In this document: one piece after another, positions 35,853 through 44,821 of the stretch
How the letters are laid out: each line of letters starts with the position of its first letter
Numbering within the stretch: position 1 is the first letter of the stretch
DNA from: Actinomycetes bacterium
GTDB taxonomy: Bacteria; Actinomycetota; Acidimicrobiia; Acidimicrobiales; Acidimicrobiaceae
DNA: 64,000 bases
NCBI GenBank assembly: GCA_021819725.1
Contig: JAKAQR010000003.1
Location: forward strand, 62,001 to 126,000
Direction of reading: 5' to 3'
Notes under the pieces: generated by a model
Databases searched by the model: none
What the model was told of the DNA's origin: nothing
What the model saw: only the letters and a program-made list of their open reading frames with translations
Position numbers and translations under genes: made by a program

Positions 35853-37109
35853 CTATTGCGTCTCGGTATAGGGAGTAGGAACTCGACGAAAGATACTGTA
35901 AATGACGATATCGTAGGCTGCTTTGAGTCCGCCCGCTATGACGAAGGGATACGCAAAGAGCGAGGTACTCGAGAGAAAGACTCCTGCGATGAGTGGTGAC
36001 GCTCCCGTTCCGAGACTCCGTGCGCCATTGGTTGTCGCGGCGAGGTACCCGCGATCCTCGGCATCGACGATCGCCATCGTGTAGGCCTGGCGGGTGGGGA
36101 CGTCCATCTGCGACAGCATGTGACGTGCAAGTAGGACCACTGCAGCGAGGAGGCCTGTGGGGGCAAAGGGTACAAGTGCGAGGAGAATGTTGGAGGGTAA
36201 GTGAGTGAAAACCATGGTGTTCAAGAGCCCAAAGCGTTTGGAGATTGAGGCGGCTACCAAGGATGACAGTGCGGAGAAAAGGTTGGTACCAAAAAAGAGC
36301 AGCCCGATCTGGGTGAGGTCAAAGCCAAACTTGACACGAAACCAGTAGACGAGGAGCCCTTGCACAATCAAACCTCCTCCAAAGGCATCCACGGTGAACA
36401 GAGCGGTGAGCGTGCGGACCACCTTGCGGACCTGGGGTGTCGGGCGATGGCGGGGTTGCGACTGCACGGCCTCAGGGTCGTTGATGATCTGTTCCACCGA
36501 GTTCGGAACCACCGCATAGAGAATGAGTTGGATCAGGGCGATTGCGCTATAGGCGAGGACAACGACGCGAAACAGGCCAGTTGAGATCTCTGAGGCATGC
36601 CCTAGCCCGAAGCCGAGCAGGGCGGCGATCAATGCACCAACCGCGGTGGCCGTGTAGCCGACCAAGGTGAACCAGGCATAGGTCTTCGTGCGTGCGTGTC
36701 CCTTGACAAGTTTCGAGAGCATCGCCTGTTCGATACCGAGGAAGAGTCCGACCTCCTTGCCGGTTGGAGAGATGCTGCCCAGGATGATGATGACGCCGAG
36801 GAGGAGTGGCTCCTTGGTCACCAGGAGGAAGGGAGCGGCGACGAACCAGAGAAACGAACTGAGCATGAGCAGCCGACGCCGGCCGAAGTGGTCGACGTAA
36901 CGACCAATGAAGAGGGAGATCAGTGACGACCCGAGTAGCGCGACGGTGAACAAAGCTCCAATCTCAAGAGCCGAGATATGTTGTTCGTGCCAGTAGAGCG
37001 GCAGGATGATGGCAATCACACCAAAGCCCACTTCGCGCAGGGCCCGAGCGATCAGCAGAAACCAGGCTGCTCGGTCCCTTGGCGTCGGCTCCTCGTTGTT
37101 CTTGGTCAT
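35853..37109 (-). CDS. MFS transporter
   Basis: A 418-residue major facilitator with about twelve membrane helices. The loop between helices 2 and 3 has the MFS pattern GRYVDHFGRRRLLML (family G-x-x-x-D-R-x-G-R-R), and a polar cytoplasmic loop of about 30 residues (VQSQPRHRPTPQVRKVVRT) separates the two halves. The second half contains ARHMLSQMDVPTRQAYTMAIV, a pattern common in drug or metabolite exporters. The substrate cannot be told. No partner gene is adjacent. Confidence 0.85.
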   Translation of the reverse strand: MTKNNEEPTPRDRAAWFLLIARALREVGFGVIAIILPLYWHEQHISALEIGALFTVALLGSSLISLFIGRYVDHFGRRRLLMLSSFLWFVAAPFLLVTKEPLLLGVIIILGSISPTGKEVGLFLGIEQAMLSKLVKGHARTKTYAWFTLVGYTATAVGALIAALLGFGLGHASEISTGLFRVVVLAYSAIALIQLILYAVVPNSVEQIINDPEAVQSQPRHRPTPQVRKVVRTLTALFTVDAFGGGLIVQGLLVYWFRVKFGFDLTQIGLLFFGTNLFSALSSLVAASISKRFGLLNTMVFTHLPSNILLALVPFAPTGLLAAVVLLARHMLSQMDVPTRQAYTMAIVDAEDRGYLAATTNGARSLGTGASPLIAGVFLSSTSLFAYPFVIAGGLKAAYDIVIYSIFRRVPTPYTETQ

Positions 37110-37414
37110 GTTGTGTACTTTCTTGTCCGGGAGTGCCCTCTTTCTTTCCAGTACAACCTAGCCAACGACACCGGAGGTTGTGTAGGCACCTAGGAGGTGT
37201 CTTGATCGTACGATCGTTGTCAGTTGTGTCTGCTGGCGTGGCGGTCGAGGTTGATCAATGCCTTCGTCCGGTCGCTAAAAGCGCATTGCCTGTTCGGTGG
37301 GAAGGAGAAAGTGAGTGGGAAAATGATTGCAGTTACCAAGGAAATAGCAACCGCTACCTACGCATTTCCTAAGGATTCGCGTTCTAAGGACGGAATGAGC
37401 GTGCCGAGAGAAGT
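37110..37414. other. Divergent intergenic region
   Basis: About 300 bp between the MFS and desaturase starts, which are divergently transcribed. It should hold both promoters; I do not see a clear palindrome or -35/-10 pair. Confidence 0.4.
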
Positions 37415-38143
37415 ATGCTTAGCAGGGTGCTATTTGCCCTCATTTTCGCCTTCTTTATCACCCAGCTCTCGATTCTTTTGACAACGGTCTATTTGCACCG
37501 CACACTATCGCACAAGGCGCTAAAGCTAGCTCCTGCGGCTGAGTTCGTAGTCCGACTGCTGCTGTGGCTCACGACCGGGATTCAGCGTCGCGAGTGGGTT
37601 GGAGTCCATCGGATCCATCACGCGCACACCGACGTCGCGGGAGACCCACACTCACCGATCGTTGAGAGCTACTGGAAGATCCAGCTCCTTAACCTCTTCT
37701 ACTATCGACGGGCCGCCAAAAACAGGGAAGCCATCGAGCGGGTTACCAAGGATCTCCAACCTGATCGCTGGGATCGGTATGTATTTTCGCACTCGTACCT
37801 CGGTCTCGGTCTTGGGGTTGGGATCTTGGTCGCGCTTTTTGGGGTTGAGTTAGCCGTCATTATTTCTGTTGTCCATCTGGTGCTCTACCTCACCTTGAGT
37901 GCTGCGGTGAATGCAATAGGCCATCGATTTGGCAAGAGGCCTTTCCAGAATTTGGCCACAAATAATCAGTGGCTTGCGTTCCTGACCTTCGGCGAAGGGC
38001 TGCATAATAATCATCATGAGCTTCCCACTGCGGCCAAACTGTCCTTTCACGCACCCCAGGTAGACCTTGGCTGGTATGTGATCAGATCGCTTGAGCGGCT
38101 TCATCTGGCAAAAGTTAGGACGCTCAAACGCGGTCTTGTCTGA
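37415..38143 (+). CDS. Acyl-lipid/acyl-CoA delta-9-type desaturase
   Basis: Membrane di-iron enzyme that puts a double bond in fatty acyl chains. The three histidine boxes are present in 242 residues: HRTLSH (H28, H33), HRIHHAH (H65, H68, H69, H71) and HNNHH (H197, H200, H201), plus H170 in NAIGHRFG, an extra ligand seen in stearoyl-CoA desaturases. Four membrane helices are visible. It is shorter than the 280-320 typical of the family because the N-terminal leader is brief. GAGAGAAGT precedes the ATG. Its role is probably membrane fluidity control. Confidence 0.9.
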   Translation: MLSRVLFALIFAFFITQLSILLTTVYLHRTLSHKALKLAPAAEFVVRLLLWLTTGIQRREWVGVHRIHHAHTDVAGDPHSPIVESYWKIQLLNLFYYRRAAKNREAIERVTKDLQPDRWDRYVFSHSYLGLGLGVGILVALFGVELAVIISVVHLVLYLTLSAAVNAIGHRFGKRPFQNLATNNQWLAFLTFGEGLHNNHHELPTAAKLSFHAPQVDLGWYVIRSLERLHLAKVRTLKRGLV

Positions 38144-38293
38144 CCCTGACGGCGTCGCGCTACTGGGAGCGTGAGGCGGCGTTGGTGCTGTCTCGACCAG
38201 GTCGGTGACAGCGTGTGGATGGACGGATGCGTGACTAGGCCCCTCATGACATTCCATGTGCCCCAGGCGACACGGGCCCTGCAGGTGCTCGCT

Positions 38294-38343
38294 AATTCAG
38301 CGCTGGCGAAGCGTAGCCCTCAATTCAGCGCTGGCGAAGCGTA
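38294..38343 (+). repeat. 22-bp direct repeat after the desaturase
   Basis: AATTCAGCGCTGGCGAAGCGTA occurs at 38294-38315 and 38322-38343, 28 bp apart; within it AGCGCTGGCGAAGCG is GC-rich. It lies between two genes facing each other, with no sign of a hairpin terminator. Confidence 0.85.
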
Positions 38344-38430
38344 CTCCTAGAGTAACGTACTCCTCAGGAAGGGGCATCGTCAGTAGCTCGTTCGGGCACT
38401 GGGGAAGTCGTCGTCTCTACCCATGCTGGC

Positions 38431-39684
38431 CTATGCATGTAGGACGCGCCACCAACGGCTCGGTGGGGGTATCGCACCAGTGGTGACGATGGCAATGCGT
38501 TCGGTATGCATCGGCCAGCTGAGCACCAGGTAGCCCGCGACCGCCCCTGCAGGACGGCCGATCAAGTGAGGTGCACTGGTGAGCCGGACCTGATAGGTGA
38601 TCGCTTGCCCAGGCCACAGGGCTACCTTGAGTGGCCGGGTGAGCATCAGTTCGACCGGCGATCTCATGCGCCCGAGCCAAGGAATCCGAAGGGAACCAAT
38701 CCGTTGGTGCGCCCTGACACCGTCAATGCGAACAACGCCAGACCCAACCTCATCTGCGAGTTGCTCGGCAATGCTCGCTGCATGATGGAGTGAGGCGGGC
38801 CCCTGTTGGTCGAGGACGACGGCAACCGCCGGGAAGGAGCCGGATGGGCTCCGCTCCTCGGTGGCGATAGCGGCACACCCGCCAGACCAAATGGTGTAGC
38901 CCGATTTGATGCCAATCACGTTAGCCGTTCCAATTCGGGCGACAATATTGGGCAGGGTGCCAATCAGTGGCAGCGTGACCGTATGCTCATCGACGATCTG
39001 ATCAAAGACGGCGTTGCGCATGTCCATCGCTGCGATGGAAGCGACGGCTTGCGCGGTGGCTTTGGTTGCCGGGTTGAAGCCACTAGCGTCAGCAAAATGG
39101 GTGTTGGTGAGGCCCAAGCGAGTCGCGGTTTGGTTCATCTGCGCTACAAAGGAGTCCTGAGAGCCAGCGACCCAGGAGGCGAGCAGTTGGGCGACGTTGT
39201 TAGCTGAACGTGTCAGGAGCGCCTGAAGCAGCTGATATTCGGTCAGCTGCTCCCCGGCGGTGACCTCAACCGAAGATTGATCCTGGGCGACGTCGTCGTA
39301 GTACTGTTGCTCATCGGTGGAGGTCATGGTCAGAGTCGGTCCTTGCGATCCGACGGCCAGTGGATGACGCTCCAGGACGAGATAGGCGGTCATCAGCTTC
39401 GCCAGGCTTGCAATGGGCACCGGACGTTGGTCGGGGGTTGATGCGAGGGCATTCACGGCTAGCGAAGGGATGGCCACGGCGGCCTGTCCTTGGGTGGGCC
39501 AGTGGAGCTTGGGCGGAGCACCCGTTGCAACCAGCGTGGTTGGTGGGTTGAGTGAGATCTTTATCGGCGGGAGTGTTGCCTGTGAGCGAAACTCGAAGAC
39601 GATGCCGATCGTGAGGGCAAGAGCGCCCAAGGCGAGCGTTGTGAGCAGAACCGTCCGGTGTCGTTGCAGGAAAGACGAGTGCAT
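38431..39684 (-). CDS. D-alanyl-D-alanine carboxypeptidase (S11 family)
   Basis: Penicillin-binding-protein-type enzyme that trims the terminal D-Ala from peptidoglycan stem peptides. The 417 residues begin with a basic tip and an uncleaved-looking membrane helix (12-30). The three active-site motifs are S93-x-x-K96 (IASLAKLMTA), S160-A-N162 (TRSANN) and K260-S-G (IKSGYT). A C-terminal beta-rich domain of about 110 residues follows. It would act outside the membrane. Confidence 0.9.
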   Translation of the reverse strand: MHSSFLQRHRTVLLTTLALGALALTIGIVFEFRSQATLPPIKISLNPPTTLVATGAPPKLHWPTQGQAAVAIPSLAVNALASTPDQRPVPIASLAKLMTAYLVLERHPLAVGSQGPTLTMTSTDEQQYYDDVAQDQSSVEVTAGEQLTEYQLLQALLTRSANNVAQLLASWVAGSQDSFVAQMNQTATRLGLTNTHFADASGFNPATKATAQAVASIAAMDMRNAVFDQIVDEHTVTLPLIGTLPNIVARIGTANVIGIKSGYTIWSGGCAAIATEERSPSGSFPAVAVVLDQQGPASLHHAASIAEQLADEVGSGVVRIDGVRAHQRIGSLRIPWLGRMRSPVELMLTRPLKVALWPGQAITYQVRLTSAPHLIGRPAGAVAGYLVLSWPMHTERIAIVTTGAIPPPSRWWRVLHA

Positions 39685-39843
39685 TTGGGTGCCAAGGCTA
39701 GCATGCCCAACGACATGATTGGTATCGGCGATGGCCGGGTCAATGGGCCAGTGTTAAGGCGATTGTCGTCTGATGGGCAGAGAGCTTAAAGCTTGTCCTC
39801 GTTCTTATGACTGGAGTTGGCCCTATCGGGGTATGGTGGATCC

Positions 39844-40236
39844 ATGGGAGAAGCCGACCCACAGAGGTCTCATCGGTCAAGCTTCGATGGTCCGTCACTG
39901 GATCTGCGCCTCCTGCGCGCACGTGTCCTGAGCGATCTGCGACGAGGGAGCCTTGGCCTTGTTGATGTGTGTGATGCGGATAGGCAACTCCTTGACGCTG
40001 CCGCTAGCTTTGGTGTTGTCTTACGCGATGCGTGTCCGGTCTGTGATCAGGAGACACTGCGTCACGTTGCGTACGGCTTTGGTAAAGGGCTGCCGGCCAG
40101 TGGCCAGGTGGTTGGCGGCCTGCTCAGTGATTCGTCGATGCTCGGGGTGAGCGATCTCAATGTATGCATCGTAGAGGTCTGTATGGCCTGCCGGTGGAAC
40201 TTCCTGATCGAACGAAGGTTCAAGCGAACCAAATAG
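39844..40236 (+). CDS. DUF5318 family protein
   Basis: A conserved actinobacterial protein of unknown function. The 130 residues contain LRRGSLGLVDVCDADRQLL, a CPVC pair (about residue 64), then LRHVAYGFG, and end with VCIVEVCMACRWNFLIERR, a second C-x2-C pair; the four cysteines suggest a zinc knuckle. The family is typically encoded immediately ahead of rpsF-ssb-rpsR-rplI in actinobacteria, as here. The ATG at 39844 is chosen over 39817 because family members start close to this point. Confidence 0.78.
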   Translation: MGEADPQRSHRSSFDGPSLDLRLLRARVLSDLRRGSLGLVDVCDADRQLLDAAASFGVVLRDACPVCDQETLRHVAYGFGKGLPASGQVVGGLLSDSSMLGVSDLNVCIVEVCMACRWNFLIERRFKRTK

Positions 40237-40426
40237 GGAAGCGGCGCGCCAAGGGTGCAGTGCAGCCGAACCTGAACCACTAGTCTGTCTTCGATCGATT
40301 CCTGTTGTAGGGGTCGTTGTATTGCTTTCCTGCTCCTTGCACCATCCTTTGGTGGTGTGGTCACTTGGCAGTGTTGTCATCTGACAGAGGAGTCCTGGTG
40401 AAGAGCCTGGTCCATAGGAGGTACCT

Positions 40427-40762
40427 TTGAGAACATATGAGCTAGCCCTGATTACTGACTCCTCGCTTGAGGAGGCGGTTCGTGATGGTGTGACTGAACG
40501 AGTCGAGTCGATTATCACGACCGCTGGTGGGTCGATTGGCGAGAAGGCGACGTGGGGACGTCGGACCCTCATCTATCCCATCGCTCACCATCTTGAGGGA
40601 TTCTATTCATTCCACCGGTTTCAAGCTGAACCGGCGACGGTTACGGAACTCGATCGAGTTCTGTCGATCGCTGATGAGGTCCTCCGCTTCAAGATCGTCC
40701 GCCTTCCCGAGCGTGCGATAGAGTCAGGAAAGGCGCCGCTCCTCAAGGGAGCAGCGCGCTAA
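40427..40762 (+). CDS. rpsF: 30S ribosomal protein S6
   Basis: Binds 16S rRNA together with S18 in the platform of the small subunit. The 111-residue protein starts with MRTYELALITD, has the RRTLIYPIAHHLEGFY core and the VLRFKIVRLPE strand. The start is TTG, six bases after a perfect AGGAGGT, which settles the choice. First ribosomal gene of the rpsF-ssb-rpsR-rplI-dnaB cluster. Confidence 0.95.
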   Translation: MRTYELALITDSSLEEAVRDGVTERVESIITTAGGSIGEKATWGRRTLIYPIAHHLEGFYSFHRFQAEPATVTELDRVLSIADEVLRFKIVRLPERAIESGKAPLLKGAAR

Positions 40763-40783
40763 GACACGAGGACAGGAGAAAAT

Positions 40784-41248
40784 ATGTCCGCCGGAAATAC
40801 CGTTACCTTGATTGGCAATCTCACCAAGGAGCCAGAACTCCGTTTCACCTCGCAAGGTTTGGCCCAGACCACATTTTCTATCGCCGTCAACCGGCGTCGG
40901 ATGAATCAGCAGACACAGGATTGGGAGGAGTCCACCTCCTTTTTTGAGGTAGTTTGCTGGCGTGAACTCGCTGAGAATGTGGCCGAGAGCCTCGAAAAGG
41001 GATCTCGTGCTGTGGTCACTGGTCGCCTTGAACAGCGGACATGGGAGACACCCGATGGTGATAAACGATCCAAGATACAGGTTATAGCCGATGAGGTTGG
41101 TCCTTCGCTGCGGTGGGCGACCGCCCAGGTGACCAAGGCAGATCGGCGCACCGGAGGCGCTGGCGATGGCGGTGGCCGTAACGCGGCCCAAGCGAGTGTG
41201 CCTGAGCCGTCGATTGGAAGTTTTAACTACGATGAGGAGCCGTTTTAA
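40784..41248 (+). CDS. ssb: Single-stranded DNA-binding protein
   Basis: Coats single-stranded DNA during replication, recombination and repair. The 154 residues have an OB fold ([41 protein letters not shown]), a glycine-rich linker and the acidic C-terminal tip YDEEPF that recruits partner proteins. Typical length. Placed between rpsF and rpsR, as in most bacteria. Confidence 0.96.
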   Translation: MSAGNTVTLIGNLTKEPELRFTSQGLAQTTFSIAVNRRRMNQQTQDWEESTSFFEVVCWRELAENVAESLEKGSRAVVTGRLEQRTWETPDGDKRSKIQVIADEVGPSLRWATAQVTKADRRTGGAGDGGGRNAAQASVPEPSIGSFNYDEEPF

Positions 41249-41250
41249 AA

Positions 41251-41661
41251 ATGGGTAAGAACGCGACGAAGAAGCGGCCGGTCCGCAAGGAGTCCGCTGA
41301 TGCGCTCAAGAAATTTAAGAAAAAGCCATGTAGTTTTTGCCTGAGCAAGACTGAGTGGATCGACTATAAAGACGTCGAGTTGCTCCGTCGTTACATCAGC
41401 GATCGTGCCAAGATCCGCGCACGCCGAGTCACTGGCAACTGCACACAACACCAGGCCGAGGTGGCAAACGCCATCAAGGTGGCGCGCGAACTGGCCTTAC
41501 TGCCATATCTTGCCCGGCCGACCAACGACCGGGAGCGCGGTCCTGGTGGCGGTGGCCGCGGCCGCAATACTGACCGTCGTGTCCGTAACGAGGATGTCGA
41601 AGACGTCGTCGATGTTGATGATGACACCCAAGAGGACGAGTCACAAGAGGAAGAGGAGTAG
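41251..41661 (+). CDS. rpsR: 30S ribosomal protein S18 with long acidic tail
   Basis: S18 pairs with S6 on the platform of the small subunit. The core (about 25-88) is normal: [10 protein letters not shown] with a C-x2-C pair (zinc-binding C+ form), [19 protein letters not shown] and [24 protein letters not shown]. The protein is 136 residues instead of the usual 75-90 because of a C-terminal extension of about 45 residues: a Gly/Arg-rich part and then an almost purely acidic end ([16 protein letters not shown]). It starts two bases after the ssb stop. The extension is in frame with no sign of frameshift. Confidence 0.94.
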   Translation: MGKNATKKRPVRKESADALKKFKKKPCSFCLSKTEWIDYKDVELLRRYISDRAKIRARRVTGNCTQHQAEVANAIKVARELALLPYLARPTNDRERGPGGGGRGRNTDRRVRNEDVEDVVDVDDDTQEDESQEEEE

Positions 41662-41663
41662 GC

Positions 41664-42113
41664 ATGGAGCTCATTCTCCGTCAACCAATCACCGGTCTTG
41701 GCCGACGAGGTGATCATGTCAAGGTTGCTGATGGGTACGCCCGCAACTATCTGCTCCCTAAGGGGTTGGCCTTGGTGGCTACGCCAAAGGTAGCCCAGCA
41801 GGCAGAGTCGATGCGCAAAGCCTCCGCCGAGAAGCATCAGCGCGAACTTGAAGCTGCATCAGAGCTGGCTTCACAGTTGGTGGCCCTCGAGATCAGTGTT
41901 GCGAAACGATCCTCACGAGATGGTAAGCTTTTTGGGTCCGTCACGACCGGCGAGATCGCTGAAAAGGTGACAGAACTTTCGGGTGTCACCATCGATCGGC
42001 ATCAGGTCAATATGTCGGAGCCAATCAAGACGACTGGGACCTTCTCCGTTCCGATCCGGCTGCATCCGGAGGTCGAAGTGGCGATCAACGTCGAAGTCAT
42101 CGCCGAATCATAG
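41664..42113 (+). CDS. rplI: 50S ribosomal protein L9
   Basis: Two-domain rRNA-binding protein joined by a long helix. The N-terminal domain has the L9 signature MELILRQPITGLGRRGDHV and ADGYARNYLLPKGLA; the long helix (about 45-75) and C-terminal domain (KLFGSVTTGEIAEKV, VPIRLHPEVE) follow. 149 residues, typical. It starts two bases after rpsR. Confidence 0.96.
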   Translation: MELILRQPITGLGRRGDHVKVADGYARNYLLPKGLALVATPKVAQQAESMRKASAEKHQRELEAASELASQLVALEISVAKRSSRDGKLFGSVTTGEIAEKVTELSGVTIDRHQVNMSEPIKTTGTFSVPIRLHPEVEVAINVEVIAES

Positions 42114-42125
42114 ACGAAGCATTCC

Positions 42126-43889
42126 ATGGCGGCGCGTGAGTCGAGAGCGATCAGTGAGACTCGGGTACCGCCACATAGCGTAGAGGCTGAGGACTCGCTC
42201 GTTGGCGCGATGCTGCTCTCGCGTGATGCGATTAGTGAAGCGGTTGAACTGGTCAAAGATGATGATTTCTTTCAGCCATCGTTGCGGCATATTTTTGGCG
42301 CTCTCTGGCAGTTGTACACCGCTGGGGATCCAACCGATGTCGTCTCTGTCTCCGATCAGCTTAAGCGTTCTGGGGTGCTCGACCAGGTGGGTGGGACCGA
42401 GAAGCTGTTACTCCTGCAGGCGTCGACGCCGGCTATCGCGAGCGCGGCGCGCTACGCCCAGATTGTGCGTGACTACTCACTTCTCCGCCGGCTAATCGCT
42501 GCGGCCACCGAGATCGCCGAACAGGCCTACGCATCGCCTAACGATGTCCAGGAGATCGTGGACTACGCTGAGGCACGTATTTTTGATGTTGCTAAAGGGA
42601 ATAATACCGACAATGCGGTTGTCATCCGTGATGTCCTGTGGGAGGCACTCGAAGAGCTCGAGGAGCTCTACGCCCAAGGTGGGAACCAGACCAAGACGGC
42701 ATCAACAGGGTTTCGGGATCTCGATGAGAAGCTCTCCGGGCTCCACCGGTCCAACCTGATCATCGTAGGTGCTCGTCCTGGCATGGGGAAGACCTCCTTT
42801 GCGCTGTCGATGGCGTCGAAGGTGGCGGAGAACTCGGAGGATCCGGTGTTGATCTTCTCGCTCGAGATGAGTCGCATCGAGATCGGCCAACGTCTGCTGG
42901 CGGGCGAGGCGAGAGTCGACTCGATGAAGATTCGTAGCGGGCGTCTCGTCGAGCGGGAGTGGGACCGTATCTCGCACGCCGCTGGGCGGTTGGCGGAGCG
43001 CAAGATCTTTATCGATGATGACCCCAATATCACCGTGTTGGATATCCGAGCGCGATCGCGGCGGCTGAAGGCTAATGAGGGGCTCTCATTGGTGATGATC
43101 GACTACCTCCAGCTCATGTCGTCCAGAAAGAACGTGGAGTCGCGTCAGGTTGAGGTCTCAGAGATCTCACGAGGGCTTAAGCTCCTCGCTCGTGAGCTTG
43201 ATGTGCCGGTGATTGCGCTCTCTCAGCTCTCTCGCAACTTGGAGAGTCGCTCGGATAAGCGGCCGTTGTTGGCCGATCTGCGGGAGTCAGGTTGTCTGGC
43301 GTGGGATACGCAAGTCCAGTTAGACGATGGCACCACCGAGACGATTGGGATGTTGTGGGCTAAAGGCACCCAACAGTTTGGATTGTTGTCAGCGACGCCA
43401 GGGGCTGCACCGTTGCGCTCGGTTGCCAAGCGAGTGGTTGCCACTGGGGTTAAACCGCTGATCCGGATTGAGTTCGATGACGGCACCCACCTCGATGCCA
43501 CCGCAAATCATCCGCTCGCGACCCCGCAAGGATTTGTACGGGTCATGGCGCTGAAAGTCGGTGATCGAGTGATCGCTCTCGACGAGAGAACGGCCACGGT
43601 GACGAAGGTGATCATCGCTCTTGCACCGTTACCGCCAGAGTTGGTCTTCGACATCGAGGTGCTCGAGAGTCACTGTTTCTACGCGAACGGCGCCCTTGTG
43701 CATAACTCGCTGGAACAGGACGCAGATATCGTCATGTTCATCTATCGGGACGAGGCGTATCGACCGGACAGCCCTGACCGTGGTGTCGCTGAGATCATCA
43801 TCGCAAAACACCGCAGCGGCCCTGTGGGGACGGTACATCTCGCCTTTATGGAGAACTGGGCGCTCTTCGCCGACATCGCCCAAGGGTAG
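42126..43889 (+). CDS. dnaB: Replicative DNA helicase DnaB with mini-intein
   Basis: Hexameric helicase that unwinds DNA at the replication fork. The translated chain is 587 residues: N-terminal domain (PPHSVEAEDSLVGAMLLS), linker, and RecA-like motor with Walker A GARPGMGKTS, Walker B VMIDYLQLMSS and the SQLSRNLESR segment. Residues 390-527 are an in-frame intein; splicing joins DLRESG to SLEQDADIVMF and gives a 449-residue DnaB. It is 12 bp after rplI, as in many actinobacteria. Confidence 0.96.
   Translation: MAARESRAISETRVPPHSVEAEDSLVGAMLLSRDAISEAVELVKDDDFFQPSLRHIFGALWQLYTAGDPTDVVSVSDQLKRSGVLDQVGGTEKLLLLQASTPAIASAARYAQIVRDYSLLRRLIAAATEIAEQAYASPNDVQEIVDYAEARIFDVAKGNNTDNAVVIRDVLWEALEELEELYAQGGNQTKTASTGFRDLDEKLSGLHRSNLIIVGARPGMGKTSFALSMASKVAENSEDPVLIFSLEMSRIEIGQRLLAGEARVDSMKIRSGRLVEREWDRISHAAGRLAERKIFIDDDPNITVLDIRARSRRLKANEGLSLVMIDYLQLMSSRKNVESRQVEVSEISRGLKLLARELDVPVIALSQLSRNLESRSDKRPLLADLRESGCLAWDTQVQLDDGTTETIGMLWAKGTQQFGLLSATPGAAPLRSVAKRVVATGVKPLIRIEFDDGTHLDATANHPLATPQGFVRVMALKVGDRVIALDERTATVTKVIIALAPLPPELVFDIEVLESHCFYANGALVHNSLEQDADIVMFIYRDEAYRPDSPDRGVAEIIIAKHRSGPVGTVHLAFMENWALFADIAQG
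43293..43706 (+). other. DnaB mini-intein, 138 residues, no homing endonuclease
   Basis: It interrupts DnaB exactly between ESG and SLEQDAD, a known intein site (DnaB-b type) in the motor core. It begins with Cys (CLAWDTQVQLDDGT, block A), has GTHLDATANHPLAT (block B, T-x-N-H), FDIEV (block F) and ends with the His-Asn pair (ALVHN) followed by Ser as the +1 nucleophile. All catalytic residues for splicing are present. There is no LAGLIDADG segment between blocks B and F, so it can splice but cannot home. Confidence 0.95.
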
Positions 43890-43945
43890 ACGACCTAGTA
43901 TCGCCATGGACTACGATACCGTAGTGTGCGACGTGCGTCGGTTGA

Positions 43946-44608
43946 TCAGTTGCAGGCCTGATGCTGGCCGATACGGTGCTGGTGATCATGTGTGGCACGC
44001 TCCATGGCGGGGTGCGGCGTGGTGCTCGGGGCCTCGTCTCTGTAGGGAATAGTGCTCAAGAGCTCGGAGAGTGAGTAGATGAGCAGAATGGCGAAGCCAA
44101 ACTGAAAGAGCACCTCTCCAGGCATCAAGACGTTGATGCCGTTGTCGGGCAGAGAGAACATCGCCAAGAGGCCACCGACAAACTGGATGATGATCATGGC
44201 CCAGTTCAGCCCACTGTGGACGAAACGCAGCGTGATCCAGATCGAAAGGCCGAGCTGGACCAAGAAGAGGACAGCCCCAAGAGTCATGTGGGCCCAATTG
44301 AAAAAGGTATTCCAGGTGTAGGGGGTGAGCATGACGCCGGCCATCAGGATCCCGATCGCAAAAAAAGCTGCTCGTACGGTAGTCAACGGCTGTACCCCGC
44401 GAGGCAAGAGGTTGCCCAGGTGTACGATCAACCAAATGCAGATCAAGAAGCCGACCGCCAACGGGAAGAAGGTTGCAAGATGAACAAGGTAGTAACTGAT
44501 GCCGTAGACGTTGACTTCGTAGGTTGGCAAGATGATGCCGTCGACCAGAAGGGCACCAAAGAGAGCGAGGTAGGCGGCCATCAGAACTTTGATCGCGTGT
44601 TCTCGCAT
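43946..44608 (-). CDS. Multi-helix membrane protein of unknown function
   Basis: 220 residues with about six membrane helices and a histidine-rich cytoplasmic C-terminus (THDHQHRIGQHQ). Histidines and aromatic residues also occur in and near the helices (YLVHLATFFPL, NWAHMTLGAVLFL), which could be heme or quinone ligands, but I recognise no family. The ATG at 44608 has AGGAGGT at the right distance; an upstream in-frame start at 44674 would cross the promoter. Transcribed from the promoter-like region at 44662-44705. Confidence 0.6.
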   Translation of the reverse strand: MREHAIKVLMAAYLALFGALLVDGIILPTYEVNVYGISYYLVHLATFFPLAVGFLICIWLIVHLGNLLPRGVQPLTTVRAAFFAIGILMAGVMLTPYTWNTFFNWAHMTLGAVLFLVQLGLSIWITLRFVHSGLNWAMIIIQFVGGLLAMFSLPDNGINVLMPGEVLFQFGFAILLIYSLSELLSTIPYRDEAPSTTPHPAMERATHDHQHRIGQHQACN

Positions 44609-44661
44609 CGTACCTCCTGTCCTTGGGTCTACAGCCCCATGTCCTCGGCCCTCGCATCTAA

Positions 44662-44705
44662 TTGTAATATACAACCATTATACCATAAGCAAGCGGCTGG
44701 CGTCA
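44662..44705 (-). promoter_or_regulatory. Promoter with palindrome at the transcription start
   Basis: On the minus strand a perfect TATAAT (-10, 44677-44682) has a TGACGC hexamer 17 bp upstream (44700-44705). A palindrome TTGTA-ATA-TACAA (44662-44674) begins two bases downstream of the -10 box, so it would cover the start of transcription. It could be an operator for the membrane protein gene at 43946-44608. Confidence 0.55.
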
Positions 44706-44821
44706 TCTATGCGTAGTGAACGGGGTCGACTGGGGCACCTTGGAGACCCTGAGAACCGTCATGAGGCTATAACTTGGCCCCATGACGTCGCCCGCTAGAC
44801 TGACCCTCCGGAGGATGCTAC

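Noticed and set aside
40360..40426. Possible S6:S18-binding leader upstream of rpsF
   Set aside because: Small stems are visible, but I could not find the conserved bulge with confidence, so no riboregulator is claimed.
44216..44716. 166-codon plus-strand frame antisense to the membrane protein gene
   Set aside because: Charged, motif-free shadow of a gene with a good ribosome site on the other strand.
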